The notes: generated from the sequence alone by a model not told the origin. A stretch of 64,000 nt of DNA from Pseudomonas sp. FeN3W (GCA_030263805.2 CP136010.1:2991001-3055000), one strand, 5' to 3'; shown: positions 54,372 to 62,509, counted from the first letter of the stretch. Translations and numbers: made by a program.

Positions 54372-54937
54372 GCGCCACCTCGAATCTTCGCCGCCAGGGC
54401 CTTGAGCCCGCGATGAATACCGACCTTGATCGCCGAGCTGGAAAGCCCGGTCAGACGCGCAGTTTCTTCCACCGAGCGGCCCTCCAGTTTGACGTGAACG
54501 ATGGGTAGCCGCTGGCGTGGCGGCAGCTGCTGGAGCAGCTTGCCCAGATCGCGGCGGGCCTCGGTCTGCTCATTGTCCTGTACGGCGAGCAGCTCGTCGG
54601 CCTCGTCCAGCCAGTCGGTCTGCGCGGCCTGGCGGCCACGGGCGCGGTAGTGGTCGGTCAGCTTGTAGCGACAGATCGCCTGCACCCAGACCGTCAGCGG
54701 CTGCTCGGCGCGATAGGTCTGCCGCGCATTGTGCACCGCCAGCAGTACTTCCTGCAGAACGTCTTCCAACTCGTCCGACTGCGGCAGGCGGCGTCGCAGA
54801 AAACCGCGCAGATGACCGCCGAGCTGGTCGAGGAATGCCCGGTAGGCCCTCGCATCGCCATCGAGCCCGCGCAGCAGCAGCGCGCGCAGCTCGTTCTCGC
54901 GGGCCTGGAGTGTCTCCTGAGAGGTAGTTCGTTCCAT
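54368..54937 (-). CDS. sigF: ECF sigma factor (SigF type) of the bufferin locus
   Basis: A 189-residue ECF factor. Region 2: FLDQLGGHLRGFLRRRLPQSDELEDVLQEVLLAVHN (about 36-71), then TYRAEQPLTVWVQAICRYKLTDHYRA. Region 4: LGKLLQQLPPRQRLPIVHVKLEGRSVEETARLTGLSSSAIKVGIHRGL (about 130-177). It is divergent from the bufferin operon and coupled to nrsF. A GTAACC-N16-CGAA motif overlaps the annotated ATG at 54937, so the start may be wrong or the motif may be unused. Confidence 0.9.
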   Translation of the reverse strand: MERTTSQETLQARENELRALLLRGLDGDARAYRAFLDQLGGHLRGFLRRRLPQSDELEDVLQEVLLAVHNARQTYRAEQPLTVWVQAICRYKLTDHYRARGRQAAQTDWLDEADELLAVQDNEQTEARRDLGKLLQQLPPRQRLPIVHVKLEGRSVEETARLTGLSSSAIKVGIHRGLKALAAKIRGGA

Positions 54938-54953
54938 CGGCTGCTCTGGTTAC
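54928..54953 (-). promoter_or_regulatory. SigF-type promoter motif facing the sigma factor gene
   Basis: GTAACC (54953-54948), 16-base spacer, CGAA (54931-54928). Its -10 part falls inside codons 3-4 of the sigma gene as annotated, which conflicts with that start. It matches the divergent copy exactly. Confidence 0.5.
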
Positions 54954-55041
54954 AGGTGGAACCGCGAAATGTCCGCCGCCCGTCGGGCAGGGTCACGGTA
55001 GGGGCGCCGCGGGGAAATCTCAAAATAATTTTTCGCTGGCT

Positions 55042-55067
55042 GTAACCACCGCGACTGAGGCAGCGAA
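55042..55067 (+). promoter_or_regulatory. SigF-type promoter of the bufferin operon
   Basis: GTAACC (55042-55047), 16 bases, CGAA (55064-55067). This is the arrangement I recall for SigF promoters in Caulobacter. It is 61 bp upstream of the bufA start, leaving room for a normal leader. Confidence 0.65.
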
Positions 55068-55128
55068 TTACTTCAGGAGCCATCTGCAGATTCGCCGATG
55101 GCCACTCAACGATTGCGGAGAATCCAAC

Positions 55129-55401
55129 ATGAAGACTCTCAACCTTGCGGCGGCCGCCATTGCCCTGGCTTCGATCGCCGCGGGCGCTCAGGCAGGCGAG
55201 AACGACAAAGGCGACATGGAAAAATGCTACGGCGTCGCGCTGGCCGGACAGAACGATTGCAAGGCCGGTGCCGGCACCAGCTGCGCCGGCAGTTCCAAGC
55301 GCGATTACCAGGGCAACGCCTGGAAACTGGTGCCCGCCGGTACCTGCACCTCGATCGAGACGCCCAAGGGGATGGGCTCGCTGACGCCGGTCGAGCGCTG
55401 A
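55129..55401 (+). CDS. bufA1: Bufferin precursor (DUF2282, BufA1-like)
   Basis: A 90-residue precursor with a signal peptide (residues 1-22). Four cysteines, C33, C44, C52 and C73, lie in EKCYGVALAGQNDCKAGAGTSCAGSS and PAGTCTS. This is the DUF2282 pattern. In described bufferin systems a BufB-BufC pair oxidises precursor cysteines into copper-chelating groups, and the product is exported to the periplasm. The ATG at 55129 follows GGAGAATCCAAC. It is directly followed by bufB. Confidence 0.85.
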   Translation: MKTLNLAAAAIALASIAAGAQAGENDKGDMEKCYGVALAGQNDCKAGAGTSCAGSSKRDYQGNAWKLVPAGTCTSIETPKGMGSLTPVER

Positions 55402-55417
55402 GCGTAGCGTGCCGGCC

Positions 55418-56245
55418 ATGCAGCTTCTCGGAGCAGGACTTGGGCTCAAACCCGAGCATTACGCGGACGCCTGCGCCTGCGTGGCGGATGGGTTGTGGTT
55501 CGAGGTTCATCCGGAAAACTACATGGTCGGCGGTGGGCCGCGGCTCGACTGGCTGGAGGCGATAGGGGCGCGGTACCCGCTGTCGCTGCACGGTGTGTCG
55601 CTGTCGCTGGCCGCCGACTGTGCGCCGGACGAGACGCACCTGCAGCGACTCAAGGCGCTGGCCGAGCGTGTGCGGCCGGCGTTGATCTCCGAACACCTGG
55701 CCTGGTCGAGCTGGCGCGGCAACTACCATCCCGACCTGCTGCCATTTCCGCGGACCACGGCGGCATTGCGACGAATCGCGGCGAACATCGAGCGCACCCA
55801 GGAGGTGCTTGGGCAGCGCATCGTCATCGAGAATCCCAGCCATTACCTGCGCTTCGAGCAGCACGAGTGGGACGAGATCGACTTTCTCGCTGAGCTCAGC
55901 CAGCGCACCGGCTGCGGCCTGCTGCTGGACGTCAACAACGTGCAGGTCAGCGCACACAACCTGGGTTTCGATGCGGCTGCCTACCTGCGGCGCTTTCCCG
56001 CCGCGCCGATCATGGAGGTTCACCTGGCCGGGCACAGCCAGGATGACGCATCCTCGCTGCTGATCGACTCCCACGATGCACCAGTGGACGCGGCGGTATG
56101 GACGCTCTATCGGCAATTGATCGAGCGTATCGGCCCGCGCCCGACGCTGATCGAACGCGACGACAAGCTGCCAGCCTTCGAGACGCTGCTGGCCGAGCGC
56201 ACCCGCGCCCAGCAGGTGCTCGATGAAGTGAGGGCCTGGCAATGA
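55418..56245 (+). CDS. bufB: Multinuclear iron oxygenase, DUF692 (BufB-like)
   Basis: A 275-residue MNIO (DUF692) enzyme. Candidate iron-ligand segments are LSLHGVSLSL, SEHLAWSSW, VIENPSHYLRF, LLLDVNNVQVSAHN, MEVHLAGH and SHDAPVD. It would oxidise the cysteines of BufA with the help of BufC. I prefer the ATG at 55418 (MQLLGAGLGL) to a GTG at 55409. The stop overlaps the bufC start by four bases. Confidence 0.9.
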   Translation: MQLLGAGLGLKPEHYADACACVADGLWFEVHPENYMVGGGPRLDWLEAIGARYPLSLHGVSLSLAADCAPDETHLQRLKALAERVRPALISEHLAWSSWRGNYHPDLLPFPRTTAALRRIAANIERTQEVLGQRIVIENPSHYLRFEQHEWDEIDFLAELSQRTGCGLLLDVNNVQVSAHNLGFDAAAYLRRFPAAPIMEVHLAGHSQDDASSLLIDSHDAPVDAAVWTLYRQLIERIGPRPTLIERDDKLPAFETLLAERTRAQQVLDEVRAWQ

Positions 56246-57018
56246 GCGGCTCGCTGGCAGCATTTCAGGATGCCTTCGTCGCGGCGCTGACCGGCGTGCC
56301 CGATAGTGCGGCGGGCGAGGTCGCTGCGCTGGTGGGGCAGCCCGGTTTCGCGGTCTACCGCAACACCCTGGCCAAGGGCTGTGTCGATGCGCTGCGCGCC
56401 AATTTTCCTGCCGTCGAACGACTGGTGGGGGCGGAGTGGTTTGCCGCCGCCGCGACGCTGTACGCGCGCGAGATGCCGCCGCGCAGGGGGCCGTTGCTCG
56501 AATACGGTGAGGATTTTCCGGCGTTCCTGCAGGGCTTCGAACCGGCGCGGGAGTTGCCCTATCTGTCTGGTGTCGCGCAGTTGGACCGGCTCTGGCTCGA
56601 GGTATTCAGCGCCGTTGAGCAACCCGCTCTTGCCCTCGCTGGCTTGACGACGCAAAAACCGGAGCAGCTGGCCCGGCAGGCGCTCGTACCGCGCGCTGCG
56701 CTGCGTTGGCGGTGGTTCGCCGAGCTACCGGTTTTCAGCATCTGGAGTTGCACCCGCGAAGGGCGCGTGGTGGCGGCAGAACTGGTCTGGCAAGGCGAAG
56801 GGGTACTGCTAAGCCGAAGTGCCGGCCGCATTGGCTGGCAGCCACTCGAACGCGCCGGTTGTGCCTTTCTCGATGCCTGCGCCGCTGGCCGTTCGCTGGC
56901 GCAGGCATCGGAACTGGCGCTGGCGATTCAGCCGCAACTCGACTTCAACGACCTGCTCGGCCGACTGCTGGCGGCGGGCGCGTTCGCCGCGCTGGCGCCG
57001 ACGACGCCATCCACATGA
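56242..57018 (+). CDS. bufC: DUF2063 partner protein (BufC-like)
   Basis: A 258-residue protein. The N-terminal DUF2063 region is LAAFQDAFVAALTG, GFAVYRNTLAKGCVDALRANFPAVERLVGAEWFAAAATLYARE (about 36-79), then PLLEYGEDFPAFLQGFEPARELPYLSGVAQLDRLW (about 84-118). It is the partner that presents the precursor to the MNIO enzyme. Overlaps bufB by four bases; doxX follows 10 bp later. Confidence 0.88.
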   Translation: MSGSLAAFQDAFVAALTGVPDSAAGEVAALVGQPGFAVYRNTLAKGCVDALRANFPAVERLVGAEWFAAAATLYAREMPPRRGPLLEYGEDFPAFLQGFEPARELPYLSGVAQLDRLWLEVFSAVEQPALALAGLTTQKPEQLARQALVPRAALRWRWFAELPVFSIWSCTREGRVVAAELVWQGEGVLLSRSAGRIGWQPLERAGCAFLDACAAGRSLAQASELALAIQPQLDFNDLLGRLLAAGAFAALAPTTPST

Positions 57019-57028
57019 GGAAACCGTC

Positions 57029-57490
57029 ATGAACGCCATGCACAACCAGCCGCTGCGTTTGCGGCAACAATGGAACGCAGCCGCGCAGCGATTACAGCAG
57101 CTGCTCGGCGATTCACTGCTGAGCCTGACGGCACGGTTGGCCATCGCGGCGATCTTCCTCCTCTCCGGGCGCACCAAGGTGAGCGGCGTGCTGGACATTA
57201 CTTCGGGCACGTTCGAGCTTTTTCGCAGCGAATACGCATTGCCTTTGCTGCCACCGTCCGTCGCGGCGCACCTGGCGACCTATGCCGAGCACCTGCTCCC
57301 ACTGTCGCTGGTGCTCGGCCTGTTCACGCGGCTATCGGCGCTGGCGTTACTGCTGATGACGCTGGTGATCCAGCTGTTCGTCTATCCGGACGCCTGGTCG
57401 ACTCACCTGAGCTGGGCGGCGCTGCTGCTACTGCTGATAGGTCGAGGCGCCGGCCGGCTCTCGCTCGATCACCTGTGGGGAATTCGCTAG
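57029..57490 (+). CDS. DoxX-family membrane protein of the bufferin operon
   Basis: A 153-residue inner-membrane protein with four helices. DoxX signatures: LTARLAIAAIFLLSGRTKVSG and AEHLLPLSLVLGLFTRLSALALLLMTLVIQLFVYP (about 91-125). Start at the ATG 57029 after GAGGAAACCGTC. DoxX-like genes often close DUF2282-DUF692-DUF2063 operons; the exact role is unknown, perhaps membrane redox support. Confidence 0.85.
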   Translation: MNAMHNQPLRLRQQWNAAAQRLQQLLGDSLLSLTARLAIAAIFLLSGRTKVSGVLDITSGTFELFRSEYALPLLPPSVAAHLATYAEHLLPLSLVLGLFTRLSALALLLMTLVIQLFVYPDAWSTHLSWAALLLLLIGRGAGRLSLDHLWGIR

Positions 57491-57511
57491 TGCCGGCCTG
57501 GAGTTATCACA

Positions 57512-57718
57512 TCAGGCAGGCACGACGTCTTCATCTTCGGGAATTTCATCGGTGACGAACACGCGAGCGTGATCGCTCTGCGCGTCTTCGATGCGCAGGC
57601 CGAAGTAAAGGTCATCATTGGCGTCCCAGAACGCCTCGACCTGCTCGAGTGAGGCCTGCTCGAGCAGGACCTGGCCGGTGTGTTCGAGGATGATGGAATA
57701 GCGTCGATTGGCGGGCAT
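57512..57718 (-). CDS. Small acidic-ended protein of unknown function
   Basis: A 68-residue frame from the ATG at 57718 (MPANRRYSIILEHTGQVLLEQASLEQVEAFWDANDDLYFGLRIED..., ending in TDEIPEDEDVVPA). It reads as a compact, acidic protein and convergently abuts the DoxX gene. The ATG at 57736 (MIRVTFMPAN) is an alternative. No family is recognised. Confidence 0.5.
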   Translation of the reverse strand: MPANRRYSIILEHTGQVLLEQASLEQVEAFWDANDDLYFGLRIEDAQSDHARVFVTDEIPEDEDVVPA

Positions 57719-57751
57719 GAAAGTGACTCTGATCATCGGGAAGGGCTGCAC

Positions 57752-57932
57752 GTCGCAGCTGTGATGTCATTTTGTCACTTTGTGCGGCTTAATCCCTGTC
57801 CGTTCATCGCCCGACTGCTTTTGCCTGCCGAACGGTTAACGAGCGGTGGAGACCGAACACCACTGCATCCCGCTCATTGCCAGTTGTCTTATTGATAGGC
57901 CGAAAAGGATTGCAATCGAATGCAGTTTGCAA
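57752..57932. other. AT-richer intergenic region at the vgrG-island edge
   Basis: About 180 bp without a convincing gene. From roughly 57890 rightward the base composition becomes visibly AT-richer than the rest of the window, continuing through the membrane-protein gene at 57933. This is the probable left border of transferred DNA. Confidence 0.5.
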
Positions 57933-58277
57933 TCAGGAGATAATATTTATATCGAATTGATGACGAAGGAAGCCGATAAACATGCTGATCCAGTACACGA
58001 TAAGTGTTATGCAGGTGAAGTAAAGCCAAGCAGTTACAGGGCGGCTTACCTTTGGTCGAGTCACACCGAATGCGTAAAGAAAACTATAACGGTGCATTCG
58101 GCAGAAGGTATCAAACGGACTATAGGATTCCCACTTGATATTGGGTAGCCGAGAGAAGTACGGGTCGAGCCGACGAATTCCGTGGAAGCAGATATAAATG
58201 CCATTAATGCCTCCGGCTACGAATAGTAGCAGCCACCCGAGATAGAAGATTCGCTCAAGCACCGAGGCTTCGTTCAT
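57933..58277 (-). CDS. Two-helix membrane protein, probable immunity protein
   Basis: A 114-residue product from the ATG at 58277 (MNEASVLERIF). Two membrane spans are clear: IFYLGWLLLFVAGGINGIYICF (about 10-31) and AWLYFTCITLIVYWISMFIGF (about 83-103). The gene lies one base after the stop of the LysM effector gene, a usual layout for effector-immunity pairs. The membrane location fits protection against a pore-forming toxin. Its base composition is AT-rich compared with vgrG. Immunity function is inferred from position and topology alone. Confidence 0.6.
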   Translation of the reverse strand: MNEASVLERIFYLGWLLLFVAGGINGIYICFHGIRRLDPYFSRLPNIKWESYSPFDTFCRMHRYSFLYAFGVTRPKVSRPVTAWLYFTCITLIVYWISMFIGFLRHQFDINIIS

Positions 58278-58278
58278 A

Positions 58279-59526
58279 TCAGTAAATTCCCCGATAAATA
58301 ATAGTGCCCACCTCTTCGCCAAAACTGCCGCCTTCAGACCCTCCGTAATAGGCTCCGGCAGCGGCGCCAGCGATTGCGATCACTGCGAGGACAGGAGCTC
58401 CAATCGTGACACCGAACGCAAGTGCAATTCCTCCCACCACGGCAGTCGCTACTTTGGCACCTGCGAAACCTCCTACGGCACCCCCTCCCGCACTGCCAAA
58501 GAATCCGGTTACCTGCTTGAAGCTAGTTTGGGTACAGGCTTGGTCATTGCCCACCGTGCAGGCTTCTTGAATCGCATTCAATCGAACGCCTCCGTCGATG
58601 GCGATGCCCAAATAGCCTAAGCGGCTAGCGCCCTTCGCCCAATTCGAAACCGTATTGATGCGTTGCCCAAGCTGCGGAACTTCGCCTCTTTCAGTAATCG
58701 CAGAAGCGTTATGCAGGATCGATTTGGTCGATAGGCCGAGCGTGGTCTTGATGCTGTCGTAATTACGGATATTGACAGTTGAAAGGGTCAGGCGGCCAAG
58801 GGAATGATTCAGCTGGCCGAATAGCTGCTGACGCTTCGCATAGAACTCCGGCGAAAATCGGTTGGGGTTTCCGGTGCGGCTGAGCTCGTCGACATACGCG
58901 ACGTTGATCTTTTCCAGCGTGCTCCTGACGTCCCCTAGCTGGCGTCCGGCTGCGGCACTCAGTACACCCAGCGCGGTGCTCTGGTGGGATGCGACGGTTT
59001 CCAACGAGACGTAGTCCAGAACTTCCAGATGCCGCTTGACCGTCATGGCTTCGGCGGGTGACAGCTGTTGAATGCCTTCACTTGCGAGTCGCGCCTGTTC
59101 CCTGAGGGCTTCCAGGCGTTGTCGGTCGGCGTCGGTGCGCGGCATGTTGGAGATGATGACAATCTCGCCAGGCAGTACCGTCTCGTTGAGATGCTCGTTG
59201 TTACGCTGGAACAACGAGCGGTGGAGGAAGTGCATTTCACGTCCGTAGATCGCCTCATAGATCGCCTGGCGGCTCTGCACTTCTTCGTTCCAGTAGAAGG
59301 CGACGTCGAATGCAGCCCCGCTGCACTGGCTGTCCTGCATGATCTGTCCCGCGGTGCAGCCGGGGCGTGCCGGGCTGCTCGACGCGGGCATGCGCAAGAT
59401 CTGGCCTGCCTGGATCTGGTTTGGGTTTTCAATCTGCGGGTTCAGGCGTAACAGGCTGCTGACAGTGATGCCGTGATCGCTGGCGATCCGGGTCAGGGTG
59501 TCGCCCCTCTGTATCGTGTATTCCAT
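58279..59526 (-). CDS. LysM-domain type VI effector with glycine-rich hydrophobic C-terminus
   Basis: A 415-residue protein. LysM domain at residues 2-46 (YTIQRGDTLTRIASDHGITV, PNQIQAGQILRMP) suits peptidoglycan contact. The middle (about 80-330) is helical, with no enzyme motif I recognise. The last 75 residues form a glycine-rich hydrophobic stretch (AVGGFAGAKVATAVVGGIAL and APVLAVIAIAGAAAGAYYGG) with G-x3-G spacing, typical of membrane-inserting, pore-forming toxins. It follows vgrG and a DUF4123 adaptor, so it is probably a type VI effector. The toxin class is inferred. Confidence 0.65.
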   Translation of the reverse strand: MEYTIQRGDTLTRIASDHGITVSSLLRLNPQIENPNQIQAGQILRMPASSSPARPGCTAGQIMQDSQCSGAAFDVAFYWNEEVQSRQAIYEAIYGREMHFLHRSLFQRNNEHLNETVLPGEIVIISNMPRTDADRQRLEALREQARLASEGIQQLSPAEAMTVKRHLEVLDYVSLETVASHQSTALGVLSAAAGRQLGDVRSTLEKINVAYVDELSRTGNPNRFSPEFYAKRQQLFGQLNHSLGRLTLSTVNIRNYDSIKTTLGLSTKSILHNASAITERGEVPQLGQRINTVSNWAKGASRLGYLGIAIDGGVRLNAIQEACTVGNDQACTQTSFKQVTGFFGSAGGGAVGGFAGAKVATAVVGGIALAFGVTIGAPVLAVIAIAGAAAGAYYGGSEGGSFGEEVGTIIYRGIY

Positions 59527-59531
59527 TCGCT

Positions 59532-60386
59532 TTATCCATGCAGTCCAAGCAGGCAGGCTTCGATACGAGCCAGCCGGTGCTCGGCAGGTTCTTCCTTGTT
59601 GGTCAGCCCCGTTCGAACCTCGGGGCTGTCGATGGCATCGGGAAACTGCAGCGCTAATTCAACGTAAGCGAACAGGTGCCGTTCTGCCTCGATACCGAAT
59701 GCCTCGGCTTCGTGCACGCGCTGCTTGACGACCGCTTCCAGCTCCGGGGCGGCCTTTTCATGAAAGTTGTCTGCAGAAAAATGGCTGATCAGGCGCTGGA
59801 TGAAACGCTGTCGCTCCTGTTGTTGCCAATGGGCAAGGTGCTCGGGACGGAGCGCAAACCAGCCCTCGTCGTCAGCAGTTCTGCCGAGAGAAATCTGGTT
59901 TGTGGTGAAACCTCGCCATTCGCTCTGCTCGTTGGTCAGCCAGATGCCGCTGATCGGGCCGAGCCAAGCGCCCAGCTCTTCTTGCGTGAGGCTGTCGAAG
60001 AAGCGTTCGCTCAAGGCCGGGTCGTAGAACCTGCAGAATGCCAGTTCACCGGAGGGCAATCTGACGCTGAGAAGGCTGCGCAAATGGTTCGCCAGATCAT
60101 CGATGCTCGCCGCGCTTTCCAACAGCAGCCCTGCCGATTGCCAGCGCTCCCGGTTCTGCCACATCAGATGCTGCCCCGCGAGGCTGTACAGCACGGGGCT
60201 GCATTCCAGCATGGACTCATGGCGCGTGCCTCGGTACAGCAGCTCCAGGTGGGGTTCGTCGTCGTGCTGGTAGATGATCTGCAGAGCCGGTAATGCAGCA
60301 CTATCGAGCAGCAGGTAGAGGTCGTCTCGCTCGATGTCCGGTTCTTCTACAGCCTGCATCAGGCCGTGCTCGCGTTCTTGCCGCAT
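59532..60386 (-). CDS. DUF4123 effector adaptor
   Basis: A 284-residue protein. DUF4123 features: DLYLLLDSAALPALQIIYQHDDEPHLELLYRGTRHE (about 22-57) with the conserved LDxA region, and LRSLLSVRLPSGELAFCRFYDPALSERFFDSL (about 106-137). DUF4123 chaperones load an effector onto VgrG. The ATG at 60386 has GGAGG seven bases upstream, which decides the start over the ATG at 60359. This overlaps the 3' end of vgrG by 28 bp. Confidence 0.88.
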   Translation of the reverse strand: MRQEREHGLMQAVEEPDIERDDLYLLLDSAALPALQIIYQHDDEPHLELLYRGTRHESMLECSPVLYSLAGQHLMWQNRERWQSAGLLLESAASIDDLANHLRSLLSVRLPSGELAFCRFYDPALSERFFDSLTQEELGAWLGPISGIWLTNEQSEWRGFTTNQISLGRTADDEGWFALRPEHLAHWQQQERQRFIQRLISHFSADNFHEKAAPELEAVVKQRVHEAEAFGIEAERHLFAYVELALQFPDAIDSPEVRTGLTNKEEPAEHRLARIEACLLGLHG

Positions 60387-62494
60387 GGGCAAACCTCCAA
60401 GTGGCATGAGCCATCGGCTTGCATTGCGCATTGCTTGACCAACAGCAGCTTGGCGGCCGCGGCCTGTTTGAGTTGCCGCGACATGTTGATCAGGGCAGGC
60501 GAGGTGAGGCTGCCGGCAATGGCGCTGGTTGCCAGCCATGGCATTACCGGCGCCAGGATCTTCAGCCCCGAGCCCTTTCCGGCAGCGCCACCCGAATTCA
60601 TCCGGATCGTCGCACCGCTCAGCGTCACCCCGCTGGGGTCGAGCTTGAGGAAACTGCCGCCGGCTGAGGCGGTGAGTTCCATGCCGGCGTCGATGACGAC
60701 CTTGCTGCCGGAGTAGTAGTGGATCTCGTTGCCCGCTTCGACGAACTGACCGGCGCCGATCTTCAGGTGCTGGCTGTTGCCGACGGTGAGGTGGTCGTTG
60801 GCGCGGACTTCGGTCTTGCGGTCGGCGTGGGTGGTGCGGTGTTCCTCGGCCTTGAATTCGCCGTAGCTGTTGGCCTCGACGGTGTCGTGGCGCTCGTGGC
60901 CGACGCGGATCTTCTGGTCGTGCTCGATGTTCTCGTCCCAGTCGCGCTGGGCGTGGATGTAGATCTGCTCGGCGCCCTGGCGGTCTTCGATGCGCAGTTC
61001 GTTGTAGCCGCCACCGCCCGGGCTGCTCAGGGTCTTGAACAGCGTGCGGGTCTTGTTCGCTGGGAGGTCGTAGGGGACCTGATGCTCCTTGTGGTACAGG
61101 CAGCCGGTCACCAGCGGTTGATCGGGATCGCCTTCGAGGAAGGTCACCAGCACTTCCATGCCGACCCGCGGGATGGCGATGCCGCCGTAGCGGTCGCCGG
61201 CCCAGCTGGAGGAGACGCGCAGCCAGCAGCTGGTCTTGTCGTCGGCCTGGCCTTCGCGATCCCAGTGGAACTGGACTTTTACGCGGCCGTACTCGTCGCA
61301 GTGGATCTCTTCGCCGGCGGGGCCGGTGACCACGGCGGTCTGGCTTCCGAGCACCTTCGGTTTAGGATGGTGAAGGGCTGGGCGGAAGGGGATGTCCCAG
61401 GGCGTGGCGCTGAAGCGGTTGCGGTAGCCCTGATGGAACTGAGCGTTGCCTGGAGCGCCCTCACCCCCAGCTCCTCTCCCGGAGGGAGAGGGGAGCTCCA
61501 GTACCGACTCCTCCAACACCTGCGGCTGCTTGCCTTCGTGCAGCACTTCGGTGAGCAGCCAGAGCTGGTTCCAGTCGCTACGGGGGTGTTCGCCGAGCGG
61601 GAGGAAATGCCCACTCGCCAGCCGCGGCTGGTCGCTGTCGCCTTCGGCCAGTTCGTAGTCGTGGCGGTGGCGCTCCAGGGCGCGTTGCGACAGGTGCTTG
61701 CCGCGGGCGCGCTCGGTGAAGCGGCCGGGGTAATCGTAGTCTTCGAGATCAGGTTGGAAGTCGCTGTGGAACGCGGCCTCCATGCTCAGACGTGGCTTCT
61801 CGAAATCGTAATCGCGGCGTGTGACGCGGCTGGTACGGGTTTCCAGGCGCAGGCCGAAACGCTTGATCACCGGCTGGTCGGCGACCAGGCCGCTGTCCTG
61901 CTGATAGGCGGTGGCGGTGAGCTTGGGGAAGATCGTCTGGTCATCGCCGAAGACCAGTACATGACCGGACGCGCTGTGCTGGAAGTGATAGTGGATGCCC
62001 TCTTCCTCGCATAGGCGCTGGATGAAGTGCAGGTCGGTCTCGTCGTACTGCACGCAGTACTCACGCTCTGGGTAGATCACCGGGCCGAGTTGGAAGCGGT
62101 AGGCATCGGCCTGGATGCCGTGTTCCTCGAGCACCTGGACAACGATCTGCGGCACGCTCAGGTGCTGGAAGATGCGCTGGTTGGTGCGATGGGCGAGGTA
62201 GGCCAGCTGCGGCACCAGCGTGAGGCGATAGCGGGTCAGGCGCTGGCCGGATTCACCCTGGGCCGCCTGATGCACCAGCCCGTGGATGCCGCTGCCGCCC
62301 GGCGCAAAGGCGAGAAACGCCGGGCGATGCAGCAGGCTTTCCAGATCCAGGTCGGGGCGCTCGCTGACCAGTTCCAGGTCGAAGCGATAGGGCTGGCTGA
62401 TGGCCTCTCGGCCCTGGAATTCGAGCACCTTGAAGTCGTGCTCGTCGCCTTCGAGGCAAAGCGTGAAGTGGGCCTGGTTGGCTGGGTTGAACAT
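60359..62494 (-). CDS. vgrG: Type VI secretion tip protein VgrG (with an in-frame repeat insertion)
   Basis: A 711-residue spike protein. The gp27-like part covers residues 1-370 (FTLCLEGDEHDFKVLEFQGREAISQPYRFDLELVS, then CVQYDETDLHFIQRLCEEEGIHYHF). The gp5 OB-fold core includes GPAGEEIHCDEYGRVKVQFHWDREG and SSSWAGDRYGGIAIPRVGMEVLVTFLEGDPDQPLV. The needle repeats follow (DIRVGHERHDTVEANSYGEFKAEE-like). The tail holds cysteines (CHLEVCPCGKN). Residues 333-346 (LPSPSGRGAGGEG) come from an inserted palindromic repeat. It leads an adaptor-effector-immunity set. Confidence 0.95.
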   Translation of the reverse strand: MFNPANQAHFTLCLEGDEHDFKVLEFQGREAISQPYRFDLELVSERPDLDLESLLHRPAFLAFAPGGSGIHGLVHQAAQGESGQRLTRYRLTLVPQLAYLAHRTNQRIFQHLSVPQIVVQVLEEHGIQADAYRFQLGPVIYPEREYCVQYDETDLHFIQRLCEEEGIHYHFQHSASGHVLVFGDDQTIFPKLTATAYQQDSGLVADQPVIKRFGLRLETRTSRVTRRDYDFEKPRLSMEAAFHSDFQPDLEDYDYPGRFTERARGKHLSQRALERHRHDYELAEGDSDQPRLASGHFLPLGEHPRSDWNQLWLLTEVLHEGKQPQVLEESVLELPSPSGRGAGGEGAPGNAQFHQGYRNRFSATPWDIPFRPALHHPKPKVLGSQTAVVTGPAGEEIHCDEYGRVKVQFHWDREGQADDKTSCWLRVSSSWAGDRYGGIAIPRVGMEVLVTFLEGDPDQPLVTGCLYHKEHQVPYDLPANKTRTLFKTLSSPGGGGYNELRIEDRQGAEQIYIHAQRDWDENIEHDQKIRVGHERHDTVEANSYGEFKAEEHRTTHADRKTEVRANDHLTVGNSQHLKIGAGQFVEAGNEIHYYSGSKVVIDAGMELTASAGGSFLKLDPSGVTLSGATIRMNSGGAAGKGSGLKILAPVMPWLATSAIAGSLTSPALINMSRQLKQAAAAKLLLVKQCAMQADGSCHLEVCPCGKNASTA
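61458..61494. repeat. CCCTCACCCC...CTCTCCC palindromic repeat inside vgrG
   Basis: CCTCTCCC/GGGAGAGG arms around GGA, preceded by CCCTCACCCCCAGCT. This is the core of a repeat family found in intergenic regions of many GC-rich bacteria. Here it is in frame and adds LPSPSGRGAGGEG to VgrG. Confidence 0.75.
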
Positions 62495-62509
62495 GGCGTC
62501 TTTCCTTCC

